Source: Ketobacter sp. | GTDB taxonomy: Bacteria > Pseudomonadota > Gammaproteobacteria > Pseudomonadales > Ketobacteraceae | Length of the DNA: 64,000 bases | Direction of reading: 5' to 3' | Assembly (NCBI RefSeq): GCF_003671495.1 | Contig: NZ_RCHN01000018.1 | Coordinates: 1-64,000 of the forward strand | In this document: one piece after another, positions 26,097 to 34,898 of the stretch | How the letters are laid out: each line of letters starts with the position of its first letter | Numbering within the stretch: position 1 is the first letter of the stretch | Position numbers and translations under genes: made by a program | The notes under the pieces: model-generated | The model's input: the letters and a program-made list of their open reading frames with translations, nothing else | Database searches by the model: none | What the model was told of the DNA's origin: nothing

Positions 26097-28094
26097 ATGA
26101 ACATCAGGTACACAGTTTGTAATGGAATGGGTTCTCCGCTGGCATCTTTACGGGTATGGCTGCTGGCGTTGAGCCTGGCGGGTTGTGCCGGTAACGCTGT
26201 GTCGCCGTCAGCGCACACCTGGGCGCCGCAATCACCCTGGCCCATCGAAGACATCCGCCTGTTGCCTCAACCGGTGGGGCATGCTGGCGGGGATCGGGTC
26301 ATGGTCAGTGAGCAGGCCGGGCTGCTGCTGCTGAATCCAGAGGGCGCCGCCGTGGCGCAACTGCCCGGCAGTTTTGAGCGCCTGGATGTGCGGGTGCAGT
26401 TAGAGCAACAGGAACAAGTGCAAGTAGCCACCTATGACCGGGATCGTCAACAGGTGATGTTGGTGACTTACCGCGCCGCCGAAAACCAGTGGCAAGCACC
26501 GCACTGGATACCGGCCCAGGCGTTCGCCGTGGAGGGATTGTGCCTTTACCAGCGGGAGCAATTGACGTTTGTGTTCGTTTTGGGAACCGAGGGACAGGGA
26601 AGTCAACTTTTGGTGGCAGACGCAAATGGTTGGTTGGCAACGCCGCGTTCGGTTCGAGCCATTGGCGTCCCGCCGGGGGCAGAGCATTGTCAGGTGGATG
26701 ACCGCGGCCAGTGGCTGTACATCAGCGAACCCCATGCCGGTGTCTGGCGTTATCCCGCACACGAAGAAGTGGAAGTGCAACGGCATCCGGTGGCGATGCG
26801 GGCACCGTTCGGGCAGTTGAGCCAGGGCGCCGATGCGTTGGCCTTGAGTGCCGAAGGCATGCTGCTGCTGGACGCGGCCGCCGGCAACCTGTACCGGATT
26901 ACTGGCCAGGATGCGGAGCATTGGCAGGTACAACAATCCTGGCAGGTGCAACAACAGTCCTCCCTGCAGGCGGAGATTGCCATGGCCGAGCCACAACAGG
27001 TGTCCCTGCGTGAAGAGGACAACACCTGGTTGTTGTTGTTACTGGATGACGCTCAACAGGCGTGGCAACTGCGGTTGCCCAAGCCCACCGTTCCGTCATC
27101 GCAGCAGACCACCCCCGCAGGCAATCCTGTGATCCCCGTGCTGCAACCCAGTGCCCAAACCGCGCCGGTCCAGCAACGGGGTGATGCAGCAGACGATCCC
27201 GCCATCTGGGTACACGCAACGGACCCCGCACAGAGTCGGGTGGTGGGCACCAACAAGCAGCGCGGGCTGCTGGTGTACGACCTGGCAGGCAACCTGGTGC
27301 AGAGCCTGCCGGTGGGCCGCCTTAACAATGTGGACCTGCGTTACGGTGATGAATTCGATGTGGCCGTGGCCAGTAACCGCGATCTGAATTCCGTGTCGGT
27401 GTTCCGCATCGAGCATGGCAGCGGTCACTTCACACATGTGGGGGAGATGCCCACCAATTTAACGGCCATCTACGGCATCTGCCTGTATCAACCGGCCGCC
27501 AATGAATGGCAGGTACTGGCCAACGACAAAGATGGCACCTTCCAACAGTATCGTCTTGCCATTATCGACCAGCAGGTGCAGGGAGAGCTGGTGCGGCAGT
27601 TCGCCCTGGACAGTCAGCCGGAAGGCTGTGTGGTGGATGATGCCCGGCATGCCCTTTTTGTGGGGGAAGAGGACACCGGTGTCTGGCGTTTGGATGCGCG
27701 CCCGAACCAAGCTGAGCCACAACCTTTGCAAAAAACGCCGGTGCTGATGGTGGGTGAGGTGTTGCAAGCGGATGTGGAAGGTCTGGCCCTGTATCAGGGA
27801 GACCGATCCTATCTGGTGATCTCCAGCCAGGGCAACGACAGCTATGTGGTACTGGACAGCGAGCCGCCCTATGCGCTGCAGGGTGTGTTCCGCATCGGGT
27901 TGAACGCAGAACTGGGCATCGACGGTGCATCGGAAACCGATGGCCTGGAAGTCACCGCCGCCAATCTGGGGGCGCCCTATGAGGACGGTTTGCTGGTGGT
28001 GCAGGACGGGCGCAAACGCATGCCGGACGGCAACCAGAATTTCAAACTGGTGCCCTGGTCTGCGGTGAAGGCGGGTCTGCAGCTTGCCCCTTAA
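26097..28094 (+). CDS. Beta-propeller phytase lipoprotein with extra N-terminal domain
   Basis: A calcium-dependent 3-phytase that removes phosphate from inositol hexakisphosphate. The 665-residue product has a lipobox L-A-G-C with Cys30. The catalytic propeller lies in the C-terminal half (about residues 355-660), beginning D-D-P-A-I-W-V-H, then T-N-K-Q-R-G-L-x-V-Y-D-L-x-G and R-L-N-N-V-D-L-R-Y, all standard for BPP phytases. The first 320 residues repeat parts of the same fold weakly (a D-L-C-L-Y and G-x-G-S-Q-L pattern), like the incomplete N-domain of dual-domain phytases. The gene starts 20 bp after the receptor and is probably co-transcribed with it. The lipid anchor would hold it to the outer membrane. 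Confidence 0.92.
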   Translation: MNIRYTVCNGMGSPLASLRVWLLALSLAGCAGNAVSPSAHTWAPQSPWPIEDIRLLPQPVGHAGGDRVMVSEQAGLLLLNPEGAAVAQLPGSFERLDVRVQLEQQEQVQVATYDRDRQQVMLVTYRAAENQWQAPHWIPAQAFAVEGLCLYQREQLTFVFVLGTEGQGSQLLVADANGWLATPRSVRAIGVPPGAEHCQVDDRGQWLYISEPHAGVWRYPAHEEVEVQRHPVAMRAPFGQLSQGADALALSAEGMLLLDAAAGNLYRITGQDAEHWQVQQSWQVQQQSSLQAEIAMAEPQQVSLREEDNTWLLLLLDDAQQAWQLRLPKPTVPSSQQTTPAGNPVIPVLQPSAQTAPVQQRGDAADDPAIWVHATDPAQSRVVGTNKQRGLLVYDLAGNLVQSLPVGRLNNVDLRYGDEFDVAVASNRDLNSVSVFRIEHGSGHFTHVGEMPTNLTAIYGICLYQPAANEWQVLANDKDGTFQQYRLAIIDQQVQGELVRQFALDSQPEGCVVDDARHALFVGEEDTGVWRLDARPNQAEPQPLQKTPVLMVGEVLQADVEGLALYQGDRSYLVISSQGNDSYVVLDSEPPYALQGVFRIGLNAELGIDGASETDGLEVTAANLGAPYEDGLLVVQDGRKRMPDGNQNFKLVPWSAVKAGLQLAP

Positions 28095-28099
28095 CGGTT

Positions 28100-28117
28100 T
28101 TGTCATGAATCAGACAT
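28100..28117 (+). promoter_or_regulatory. Second Pho-box-like site, before exbB
   Basis: TTGTCAT (28100-28106), GAAT, CAGACAT (28111-28117): two 7-bp half-sites at the PhoB spacing, with 11 of 14 positions matching the CTGTCAT repeat. A TGTAAT (28131-28136) could serve as -10. It begins 5 bp after the phytase stop codon, so it may give the exbBD-tonB-phoX genes their own promoter. If that -10 is used, the leader before the GTG at 28154 would be very short, so the ATG at 28175 would then be the likelier start. Confidence 0.5.
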
Positions 28118-28153
28118 GCAAATGCAATAGTGTAATGTTCGAGGTATAGAAAC

Positions 28154-28828
28154 GTGTCGACGGTGGTGGAAAATATGTCGGTGTCCAGCCTGATCGCGGA
28201 TGCCAGCCCCTTGGTGCAAGGGGTGATGCTGGTGTTGTTGCTGGCATCCCTGGTGTCCTGGTTTTTTATTGTGTTGCGGGCCGGCAGTCTGCGGGGGGAT
28301 GTGCGGGATCTGCAGAGGTTCCTGCAGCACTTCCGCGATGGCGACGGCATCAGTGAACTGCGGGCGGACCCGCGTTCCGCAGTGGCGCAGATCTTCAACG
28401 CCGGTATGGACGAGTACAGCCATTTGAGCGCTCACGCCGGAGTGCCCCCTGAGGCCGTTCTGGAAGGAGCCCAGCGGGCCATGCGCATGGCCATCGCCCA
28501 CCAGGAGGAGCGCCTGGATCAGGCATTGCCGTTCCTGGCCACGGTGGGCTCCACCAGCCCCTACATCGGCCTGTTCGGCACCGTATGGGGCATCATGAAT
28601 TCCTTCATCGGTTTGTCCGGCGCCCAGCAGGCCACCCTGGCTGCCGTGGCCCCGGGCATTGCCGAAGCACTGATCGCCACCGCCATCGGCCTGTTTGCAG
28701 CGATTCCGGCGGTGATTGCCTACAACCGGCTCAGTTCCCGCTCGGAAATGCTGTTGAGCCGTTACCTGAGCTTTGCCGACGAAGTGCTGGCCCGGCTGCA
28801 CCGGCGCCTGCATACGGCGAAGGCCTGA
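28154..28828 (+). CDS. exbB: ExbB/TolQ-family proton channel protein
   Basis: A 224-residue inner-membrane protein with the MotA/TolQ/ExbB fold: one N-terminal helix (about residues 20-42) and two C-terminal helices (about 125-150 and 165-190). Conserved segments are S-T-S-P-Y-I-G-L-F-G-T-V-W-G-I-M-N-S-F and A-L-I-A-T-A-I-G-L-F-A-A-I-P-A-V. With ExbD it uses the proton gradient to energise TonB. The start is GTG at 28154 behind GAGG; an internal ATG at 28175 is an alternative. It is placed between the phytase and exbD. Confidence 0.92.
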   Translation: MSTVVENMSVSSLIADASPLVQGVMLVLLLASLVSWFFIVLRAGSLRGDVRDLQRFLQHFRDGDGISELRADPRSAVAQIFNAGMDEYSHLSAHAGVPPEAVLEGAQRAMRMAIAHQEERLDQALPFLATVGSTSPYIGLFGTVWGIMNSFIGLSGAQQATLAAVAPGIAEALIATAIGLFAAIPAVIAYNRLSSRSEMLLSRYLSFADEVLARLHRRLHTAKA

Positions 28829-28839
28829 AGGAGCACCCT

Positions 28840-29283
28840 ATGGGAGTGTATCGAGCCGGGCGCAAACCCAAAGCCGAAATGAACGTGGTGCCCTACATCG
28901 ACGTGATGCTGGTGTTGCTGGTGATTTTTATGGTGACGGCACCCATGCTGACGCCTCAACATGTGCCGGTGGAGTTACCCAAAGTGGCCAGTGCGGCGTT
29001 GCCTTCCCTGGCGCCGCAGCAGATTGTAACGCTCACCGTGCAGGAGGACGGAGGCTACCATTGGCATGTGGGCAGCGAGTTGAATGAGCAAGACGTTACC
29101 GACAGCGCCATGTCCCTGCCGCAGATGAGTCAGCGGATTCAAATGCTGGTGGCGTCCGACCCGCAGACCCGGGTGTTTATCCGCGCCGACACCCACGCCG
29201 ACTATGGTCACGTGGTGGCCGCCATGTCTGCCCTGCAGAACAACGGGATCACCCGCCTGGGCCTGTTGACGGAAACCCCCTGA
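28840..29283 (+). CDS. exbD: ExbD/TolR-family protein
   Basis: A 147-residue single-pass inner-membrane protein. The N-terminus carries the conserved A-E-M-N-V-V-P-Y-I-D-V-M-L-V-L-L-V-I-F-M-V segment with the membrane aspartate needed for proton use, then a periplasmic domain with V-F-I-R-A-D and Y-G-x-V motifs. It works with ExbB to drive TonB. The ATG at 28840 follows AAGGAG. Its TGA overlaps the TonB ATG (TGATG), so the genes are translationally coupled. Confidence 0.93.
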   Translation: MGVYRAGRKPKAEMNVVPYIDVMLVLLVIFMVTAPMLTPQHVPVELPKVASAALPSLAPQQIVTLTVQEDGGYHWHVGSELNEQDVTDSAMSLPQMSQRIQMLVASDPQTRVFIRADTHADYGHVVAAMSALQNNGITRLGLLTETP

Positions 29284-30038
29284 TGATCAGCGCCGGCAGC
29301 ACCGTTTCCCTGTGGGACCGAATCGATTTGCTGGGCGCCGGCCTGGTGTCGGTGATGCTGCATTTTGTGCTGGGGCTGGTATTGTTCTGGAGCTGGCAAC
29401 CCCTGCCGGCTCCCCCCAGTGCCCAGCAGGTGTTGCAGGCGGAGTTGTACCGGCCGGCACCAGCCCCGGCGCCACTCCCGACACCACCCCCGGCGCTGCC
29501 GAGGCCCGCCCCTCCTCCCGAGCTCGCGCCCGAACCTCCTCCAGAACCCGCTGCAGCGGAACTGGCGCGCCTACGAAAAGAGCGTTTGGAGCAGGAACGC
29601 TTGGAAGAGCAGAAACGTAAGCAGCGTGAGCGTGAGGAACAGGCTAAACAAGAACAAGCCAGGAAGGAACAAGAGAAAGCCGCACAGCTCGCTGCACAAC
29701 AAGCCGCACAACAGGCTGAAGAGCAGGCTCGCCTGGCTGCAGAGCGCTGGGCCGCCAACAACCACAGTTATGCCGCCCTGGACAAGCCGACGCCGGACTA
29801 TCCCCCCCAGGCCCTGGATCGGGGCATTGAAGGGGATTGCACGGTGGAGTATACCGTGACCGCCCAAGGGTCTGTTGCCGCCCCCAAAGTGGTGGGACAA
29901 TGTCATCCCCTGTTTATCCAGCCTTCCCTGCGGGCCGCCCAGGCGTTTCGTTATCAGCCCGCCCGGGTGGACGGTAAAGCCCAGCCGGTAAGCGGGGTAC
30001 GCAACACCTTCCATTACCGTATTGAAGCGGTTCAGTGA
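29283..30038 (+). CDS. tonB: TonB-family energy transducer with TolA-like charged stalk
   Basis: A 251-residue protein: membrane anchor at about residues 18-37, Pro-rich stretch (about 40-85), a highly charged Glu/Lys/Arg/Gln helix (about 90-155) more like TolA than classical TonB, and a TonB C-terminal domain (about 160-250) with T-P-D-Y-P-P-Q-A-L and a G-x-x-G-x-C-x-V-x-Y-x-V type strand. Two cysteines in that domain could pair. It would carry energy from ExbBD to the receptor at 23581. The long helix may span a wide periplasm. Confidence 0.9.
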   Translation: MISAGSTVSLWDRIDLLGAGLVSVMLHFVLGLVLFWSWQPLPAPPSAQQVLQAELYRPAPAPAPLPTPPPALPRPAPPPELAPEPPPEPAAAELARLRKERLEQERLEEQKRKQREREEQAKQEQARKEQEKAAQLAAQQAAQQAEEQARLAAERWAANNHSYAALDKPTPDYPPQALDRGIEGDCTVEYTVTAQGSVAAPKVVGQCHPLFIQPSLRAAQAFRYQPARVDGKAQPVSGVRNTFHYRIEAVQ

Positions 30039-30121
30039 AGATGAAAAAAACCTGTGTGAAAAAGCCCTGTGGGGTTTAACCCGCACGTTCTAACCAGAGT
30101 ACGTTCAAAAAAGGAGCCAGC

Positions 30122-32086
30122 GTGACGGCCACTGACGATACCGACCACCAGCCGGTCAACCCCAGACCCCAACTCCGCCTGACGCGACGGCAGGTATTGC
30201 AGGGCGGCCTGGGTGCGTCGCTGTTGGGGATGCTGGGGGCCTGCAGTACCGGTCAGGATGCCGCCGGTCAGCCGCTGCTGGGCTTCACCTCGGTGCCGGT
30301 GCAGACCGATCCCCGGTTTGATCAGGTGCGGGTGGCGCCTGGCTATCAGGCCCGCCCCTTCTTCTCCTGGGGTGATCCGGTATTGCCGAACGCAGCACCC
30401 TGGCGCGCGGACGCCAGCAATAGCTGGCAGGAACAGGAGGGCCAGGCCGGCCAGAACCACGATGGCATGCATTTCTTCCCGTTTCCGGAAACCCTGTCCG
30501 CTGCAGGCCTGGGTTCGAGTTCAGGTGCAAGTTCAAATTCAAATCCAGGCCGAGGCCTGCTGGTGGTCAATCACGAATACGTGAATCCCACCCTGCACCC
30601 CAACGGCTTTTCCTGGGTGGAGGGCAAACGGCCCGCGGATGAGGTGCGCAAAGAGCAGGCCGCCCACGGGCTCAGCATCATTGAAATTCACCAGGATGCC
30701 GCCGGCCAATGGCAGACCGTGCCCGGCTCCCGTTTTAACCGCCGCCTCACCGCCAACACCCCCATGGCCATGGCGGGCCCGGCAGCAGGTCACCCCTGGC
30801 TGCGCACCGTCGCCGACCCGAGTGGCCGCCGGGTATTGGGCACCCTGAACAACTGTTCCATGGGGGTCACCCCCTGGGGCACCTACCTGATGTGCGAAGA
30901 AAACTGGCACCAGTATTTCTATAACGGCGATGCGGCGGATCACCAGGGGCGACCCTCCCATTGGCGCAACGGCGTGCCCACCCGCGGTGGCCGAACCTAC
31001 CAGGGCTGGGAAACGGCGGACCCCCGTTTTGATGCCACACCGCGCCCTGGGCAGCCCCATGCCGGCTACGTGAACGAACCGCACCGCTTTGGCTGGGTGG
31101 TGGAGGTGGACCCGTTTGACCCCACCAGCACCCCCATCAAGCGCACGGCCCTTGGCCGGTACAGCCGGGAATGCGCCACCGTCGCCGTGGGTGCGGATGG
31201 CACCATGGCGGTGTACTCCGGTGACGACACCCGGGGAGAATATATCTACAAATTCGTGCCCCGGGAGGCCTACGCTCCCCAGCAAACCGAGCACAATGGG
31301 TCACGGCTCGACCGCTCCCTGCTGGATACCGGCACTCTCTATGTCGCCTGTCTCAACGAAGACGGCAGCGGCCAGTGGCGGGCGCTGGTGTGGGGGCAGA
31401 ACGGACTCACCCCGGAGCACGGCTTTGCCGATCAGGCCCAGGTGCTGATCAATGCCCGGCTGGCGGCGGACCAACTGGGGGCCACCCCCATGGACCGGCC
31501 GGAATGGGTGGCCATCCATCCCCACAGCCGGGATGTGTATGTCTCGCTCACCAACAATAAAGACCGCGGTAACAAGCAGCCCCTGCACCCGGCCAACCCC
31601 CGGGCCAACAACCTGCATGGCCAGATCCTGAAACTGCAGGAGCAGGATGCTAACCCCGCGGCCACCGGGTTCCGCTGGGAGCTCTTCCTGTTGGCGGGGG
31701 ACGCCCCCGGGGATTCCGCGCAAGCACTGGATAACCATGTCGGCAACATCCGCGGGGATGTATTTTCCTCCCCCGATGGCCTGGCCTTTGATCAGGCAGG
31801 CCGCCTGTGGATTCAAACCGATTACGATGATGAGGCGCCGCAGAATGCCAACATGGGCTGCAACCAGCTGCTCTGTGCCGACCCGGTGAGCCGCGAGGTG
31901 CGGCGCTTTCTGGTGGGCCCCCGGGGCTGCGAGATCACCGGTATTACCTTCGCCCCGGACCAGCGCACCCTGTGGATCAACATCCAGCACCCGGGCATCA
32001 ACTACCCCGCCAGCGACGGCAAAACCCGCCCCCGCTCCACCACCGTGGTCATCACCAAGGACGATGGGGGCGTGATCGGGTCATGA
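30122..32086 (+). CDS. phoX: PhoX-type Tat-exported alkaline phosphatase lipoprotein
   Basis: A 654-residue DUF839/PhoX enzyme, a calcium- and iron-dependent phosphomonoesterase common in aquatic bacteria. A Tat signal L-T-R-R-Q-V-L-Q (Arg22-Arg23) is followed by lipobox L-G-A-C with Cys41. The body shows the PhoX signature N-N-C-S-M-G-V-T-P-W-G-T-Y-L-M-C-E-E-N-W, G-W-V-V-E-V-D-P and Y-S-R-E-C-A-T-V. The start is GTG at 30122 after AAGGAG. It comes 83 bp after tonB on the same strand and completes the phosphate-scavenging set by hydrolysing monoesters, including lower inositol phosphates. Confidence 0.9.
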   Translation: MTATDDTDHQPVNPRPQLRLTRRQVLQGGLGASLLGMLGACSTGQDAAGQPLLGFTSVPVQTDPRFDQVRVAPGYQARPFFSWGDPVLPNAAPWRADASNSWQEQEGQAGQNHDGMHFFPFPETLSAAGLGSSSGASSNSNPGRGLLVVNHEYVNPTLHPNGFSWVEGKRPADEVRKEQAAHGLSIIEIHQDAAGQWQTVPGSRFNRRLTANTPMAMAGPAAGHPWLRTVADPSGRRVLGTLNNCSMGVTPWGTYLMCEENWHQYFYNGDAADHQGRPSHWRNGVPTRGGRTYQGWETADPRFDATPRPGQPHAGYVNEPHRFGWVVEVDPFDPTSTPIKRTALGRYSRECATVAVGADGTMAVYSGDDTRGEYIYKFVPREAYAPQQTEHNGSRLDRSLLDTGTLYVACLNEDGSGQWRALVWGQNGLTPEHGFADQAQVLINARLAADQLGATPMDRPEWVAIHPHSRDVYVSLTNNKDRGNKQPLHPANPRANNLHGQILKLQEQDANPAATGFRWELFLLAGDAPGDSAQALDNHVGNIRGDVFSSPDGLAFDQAGRLWIQTDYDDEAPQNANMGCNQLLCADPVSREVRRFLVGPRGCEITGITFAPDQRTLWINIQHPGINYPASDGKTRPRSTTVVITKDDGGVIGS

Positions 32087-32218
32087 GGGTGTGCTCGTCC
32101 TGACGGGCTCGGCACCATTACCACCTGACCGATTCGCTCACCTCGACAGTAACAATGACCAATTGGCCACCCCCGGCAAATTGTATACAATCTTTTCCTT
32201 TTTTTGAGGGAAGTAAAG

Positions 32219-33373
32219 ATGACTGCAGACACCCTGTTGAGCCGGGAAGACCGCGAGCTGTTCCGGGACACCTTCCGTAAGTTCCTGAAAAATGAAGTGG
32301 AACCCTACTACGCCCAGTGGGAGAAGGAAGAGATCTTCCCCCGCGAGCTGTGGCACAAGCTGGGTCAGAATGGCTTCCTGGCGGTGGATGTGCCGGAAGA
32401 GTACGGCGGTTACGGGGCCGACTTTGCCCTGTCGGCCATCATCATCGACGAATTCGCCCGCAACAACTACATGGCACTGGCCTCCAGCGTGTCGGTGCAT
32501 TCCGACATCGTCACCCCCTACATCCTGCATCTGGGCAGCGAGGAGCAAAAACAGCAGTGGCTGCCGAAGATGGTGAGCGGGGAAGCGGTGGGGGCCATCG
32601 CCATGACCGAACCCGGTGCCGGTTCCGACCTGCAGGGCATGCGCACCTCCGCCGTGTTGAAAGACGGCCAGTACAGCATCAACGGCCAGAAGACCTTCAT
32701 CACCAACGGCCAGCATTGTGACGTGATTGTGGTGGCCGCCAAAACCGATCCCAACGCCGGCGCCAAGGGCATCACCCTGTTCACCGTGGACGCCACCCTG
32801 CCCGGCTTCGAGCGTGGCCGCAACCTCGAGAAAATGGGCCTGCACTGCGGCGACACCTCCGAGCTGTTTTTTGACAACGTCACCGTGCCGGAAGCCGAAA
32901 TCCTGGGTGGTCTGGGCAAAGGCTTTGCCAACCTGATGAACGAACTGCCGCGGGAGCGCCTGATCCTCGCCATCAGCGCCATCATGGCCTGTGAAGGCAT
33001 GATCGAATCCACCGTGGAATACGTGAATGAGCGCAAGGCGTTCGGCATGGCGGTGTCCCAGTTCCAGAACACCCGCTTCAAACTGGCGGACCTGAAAACC
33101 CAGGTGGAAGTGAACAAGGCCTACATCCAGCAGTGCATCGGCAAGTATGAACAGAACGCACTGTCGGCGGTGGAAGCCTCCATGGCCAAGCTGTCCACCA
33201 CCGAACTGCAATCCAAAGTGGCGGATGAATGTCTGCAGTTGTTCGGCGGCTACGGCTACATGATGGAATACGGTATCTCCCGTGCGTATATGGATGCCCG
33301 CATCCAGCGCATCTACGGCGGCACGTCCGAGATCATGAAGGAAATCATCGCCCGCTCTTTGGTGGGCAAATAA
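32219..33373 (+). CDS. Long-chain-type acyl-CoA dehydrogenase
   Basis: A 384-residue FAD enzyme. The FAD signature is M-T-E-P-G-A-G-S-D-L-Q-G (about residues 133-144). The terminal motif is Y-G-G-T-S-E-I, without Glu at the usual place. Instead A-C-E-G-M-I-E-S (about 258-265) supplies a glutamate where LCAD and isovaleryl-CoA dehydrogenases have theirs. The start is ATG 32219, seven bases after GAGGG; an upstream TTG overlaps that ribosome site and is unlikely. A GntR regulator and an SDR follow in the same direction, which suggests a small beta-oxidation or branched-acid operon. Confidence 0.9.
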   Translation: MTADTLLSREDRELFRDTFRKFLKNEVEPYYAQWEKEEIFPRELWHKLGQNGFLAVDVPEEYGGYGADFALSAIIIDEFARNNYMALASSVSVHSDIVTPYILHLGSEEQKQQWLPKMVSGEAVGAIAMTEPGAGSDLQGMRTSAVLKDGQYSINGQKTFITNGQHCDVIVVAAKTDPNAGAKGITLFTVDATLPGFERGRNLEKMGLHCGDTSELFFDNVTVPEAEILGGLGKGFANLMNELPRERLILAISAIMACEGMIESTVEYVNERKAFGMAVSQFQNTRFKLADLKTQVEVNKAYIQQCIGKYEQNALSAVEASMAKLSTTELQSKVADECLQLFGGYGYMMEYGISRAYMDARIQRIYGGTSEIMKEIIARSLVGK

Positions 33374-33395
33374 GGCAGCCGGATAACATCAGCCT

Positions 33396-34067
33396 ATGAC
33401 CGATGCCCTGAAATCCACCCGCTCCCTCAACGTCACCGAAGCCCTGCGGGAATTATTGCTGCAGGGTGAGTTTGATCCCGGCACCCGTCTGCAGGAAACC
33501 TGGCTGGCGGAACGCATGCAGGTGTCGCGCACGCCGATCCGGGAAGCGTTGCGGGTGCTGGCCAAGGATGGCCTGCTGGAATACGCCCCCAACAAAGGCT
33601 ATTCCGTGCGGCGCTTTTCCCTGGAGGACATCGTCAGCGCGTTCCGGGTGCGCTCCGTGCTGGAAGGACTGGGCTGTCGTTTGATTGCGGAACGGGGCCT
33701 GTCGGAGGCGCTGCGCACCACCCTGCAGTCCACCCTGCAAAGCGGTGAAAACCTGTTGCAAAGTGGCCAACTGGAGCGGGGGGAATTTGATGAATGGCGG
33801 GAGATGAACAAAGCTTTTCACCTCGCCATCCTGCTGGAGACCCACAATGATTTACTGGTGCGGTTCGCCAAACAGTCGCGCAATATTCCCATCGTGTTCA
33901 ACGGTTCGTTTCGCTGGTACAGCCTGCGGGAATTTCAGCGGGCCCACGATCACCATCAGGTGATTTTCGACGCCATGAACCAGCAGCAACCGGAGCGGGC
34001 GGACTTCATGATGCAGGAACACGTCATGCACGCTGCCCACATCCTGAAAAAAAATTACAAAGATTGA
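33396..34067 (+). CDS. GntR-family regulator with FCD domain
   Basis: A 223-residue FadR-subfamily regulator. The winged helix at about residues 8-70 has L-R-E-L-L-L-Q-G-E-F-x-P-G-x-R-L-x-E and V-S-R-T-P-I-R-E-A-L-R-V-L. The helical FCD ligand domain at about 80-210 normally binds a carboxylic acid, helped by metal. It starts 22 bp after the acyl-CoA dehydrogenase and ends 22 bp before the SDR, so it probably controls this three-gene set in response to an acid intermediate. Confidence 0.92.
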   Translation: MTDALKSTRSLNVTEALRELLLQGEFDPGTRLQETWLAERMQVSRTPIREALRVLAKDGLLEYAPNKGYSVRRFSLEDIVSAFRVRSVLEGLGCRLIAERGLSEALRTTLQSTLQSGENLLQSGQLERGEFDEWREMNKAFHLAILLETHNDLLVRFAKQSRNIPIVFNGSFRWYSLREFQRAHDHHQVIFDAMNQQQPERADFMMQEHVMHAAHILKKNYKD

Positions 34068-34089
34068 AGGCTATCAGAGAGGAAACCCT

Positions 34090-34878
34090 ATGAGTTCGTT
34101 GTTTACTGTGGAAGGTCGCGTTGCCCTGGTCACCGGGGGCACCAGCGGCATCGGCTACATGATTGCCCAGGGACTGGTGAAGAACGGCGCCAAAGTCTAT
34201 GTGGCGTCGCGCAAGGCAGAAGCCTGCGCCAAGACCGCCGAAGAGCTGTCAGCCTTCGGCACCTGTATTGGCATCCCTGCTGACCTGTCCAGCGAACAGG
34301 GTTGTCTGGATCTGGTGAACGCCATCCAGCAGCAGGAAGGCAAATTGAATATTCTGGTGAACAACGCCGGAGTGACCTGGGGTGCGCCCTTGGAGCAGTA
34401 TCCCGGTGAAGCCTGGGATAAAATCCAGAACCTGAATGTGAAATCCGCCTTTGTCATGACCCAGAAATGTTTGCCCATGCTGGAAGCGGCCGCCAGTGCC
34501 GACGATCCGGCGCGGGTCATCAACATCACCTCGGTGGCCGGGCAAATGTATGGCAGCATGCAAGCCTACGCCTACGGCCCCAGCAAGGCGGCCCTCAACC
34601 ACCTCACCAAAATTCTCGCCGGTGAACTGGCGGCCAAGCACATTACGGTCAACGCCATTGCCCCCGGCGTGTTCCCCAGCCGCATGACCACCTTTGTGTT
34701 GAAGGATGAAAAGATGGCGGAGCAGCAACGTCAGGCGGTGCCCCTGGGTCGCTTGGGCGAACCCCGGGACATGGAAGGCCTGGCCGTGTTCCTGTCCTCT
34801 CCCGCCGGTGCCTATATCACCGGGAACGTGATTGCCCTGGACGGCGGCACCGCGGTCAAATCCCCGGACATCATCTAG
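34090..34878 (+). CDS. Short-chain dehydrogenase/reductase
   Basis: A 262-residue classical SDR: NAD(P)-binding T-G-G-T-S-G-I-G (about residues 16-23), N-N-A-G (about 90-93), catalytic Ser in N-I-T-S-V-A-G and the Y-G-P-S-K catalytic pair (about 159-163). The C-terminal T-G-N-V-I-A-L-D-G-G segment is typical. It is a likely 3-hydroxyacyl or alcohol dehydrogenase acting with the acyl-CoA dehydrogenase upstream. A good AGAGAGG ribosome site precedes the ATG. Confidence 0.92.
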   Translation: MSSLFTVEGRVALVTGGTSGIGYMIAQGLVKNGAKVYVASRKAEACAKTAEELSAFGTCIGIPADLSSEQGCLDLVNAIQQQEGKLNILVNNAGVTWGAPLEQYPGEAWDKIQNLNVKSAFVMTQKCLPMLEAAASADDPARVINITSVAGQMYGSMQAYAYGPSKAALNHLTKILAGELAAKHITVNAIAPGVFPSRMTTFVLKDEKMAEQQRQAVPLGRLGEPRDMEGLAVFLSSPAGAYITGNVIALDGGTAVKSPDII

Positions 34879-34898
34879 CTCTCGGTTCATCCAGGTAT

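Noticed and set aside
30055-30085. Two CTGTG-type words before phoX as a third Pho box
   Set aside because: The half-sites are 15 rather than 11 bases apart and match poorly.
32138-33211. Minus-strand open frame of 357 codons over the acyl-CoA dehydrogenase
   Set aside because: Shadow of a well-defined enzyme with all motifs on the plus strand.
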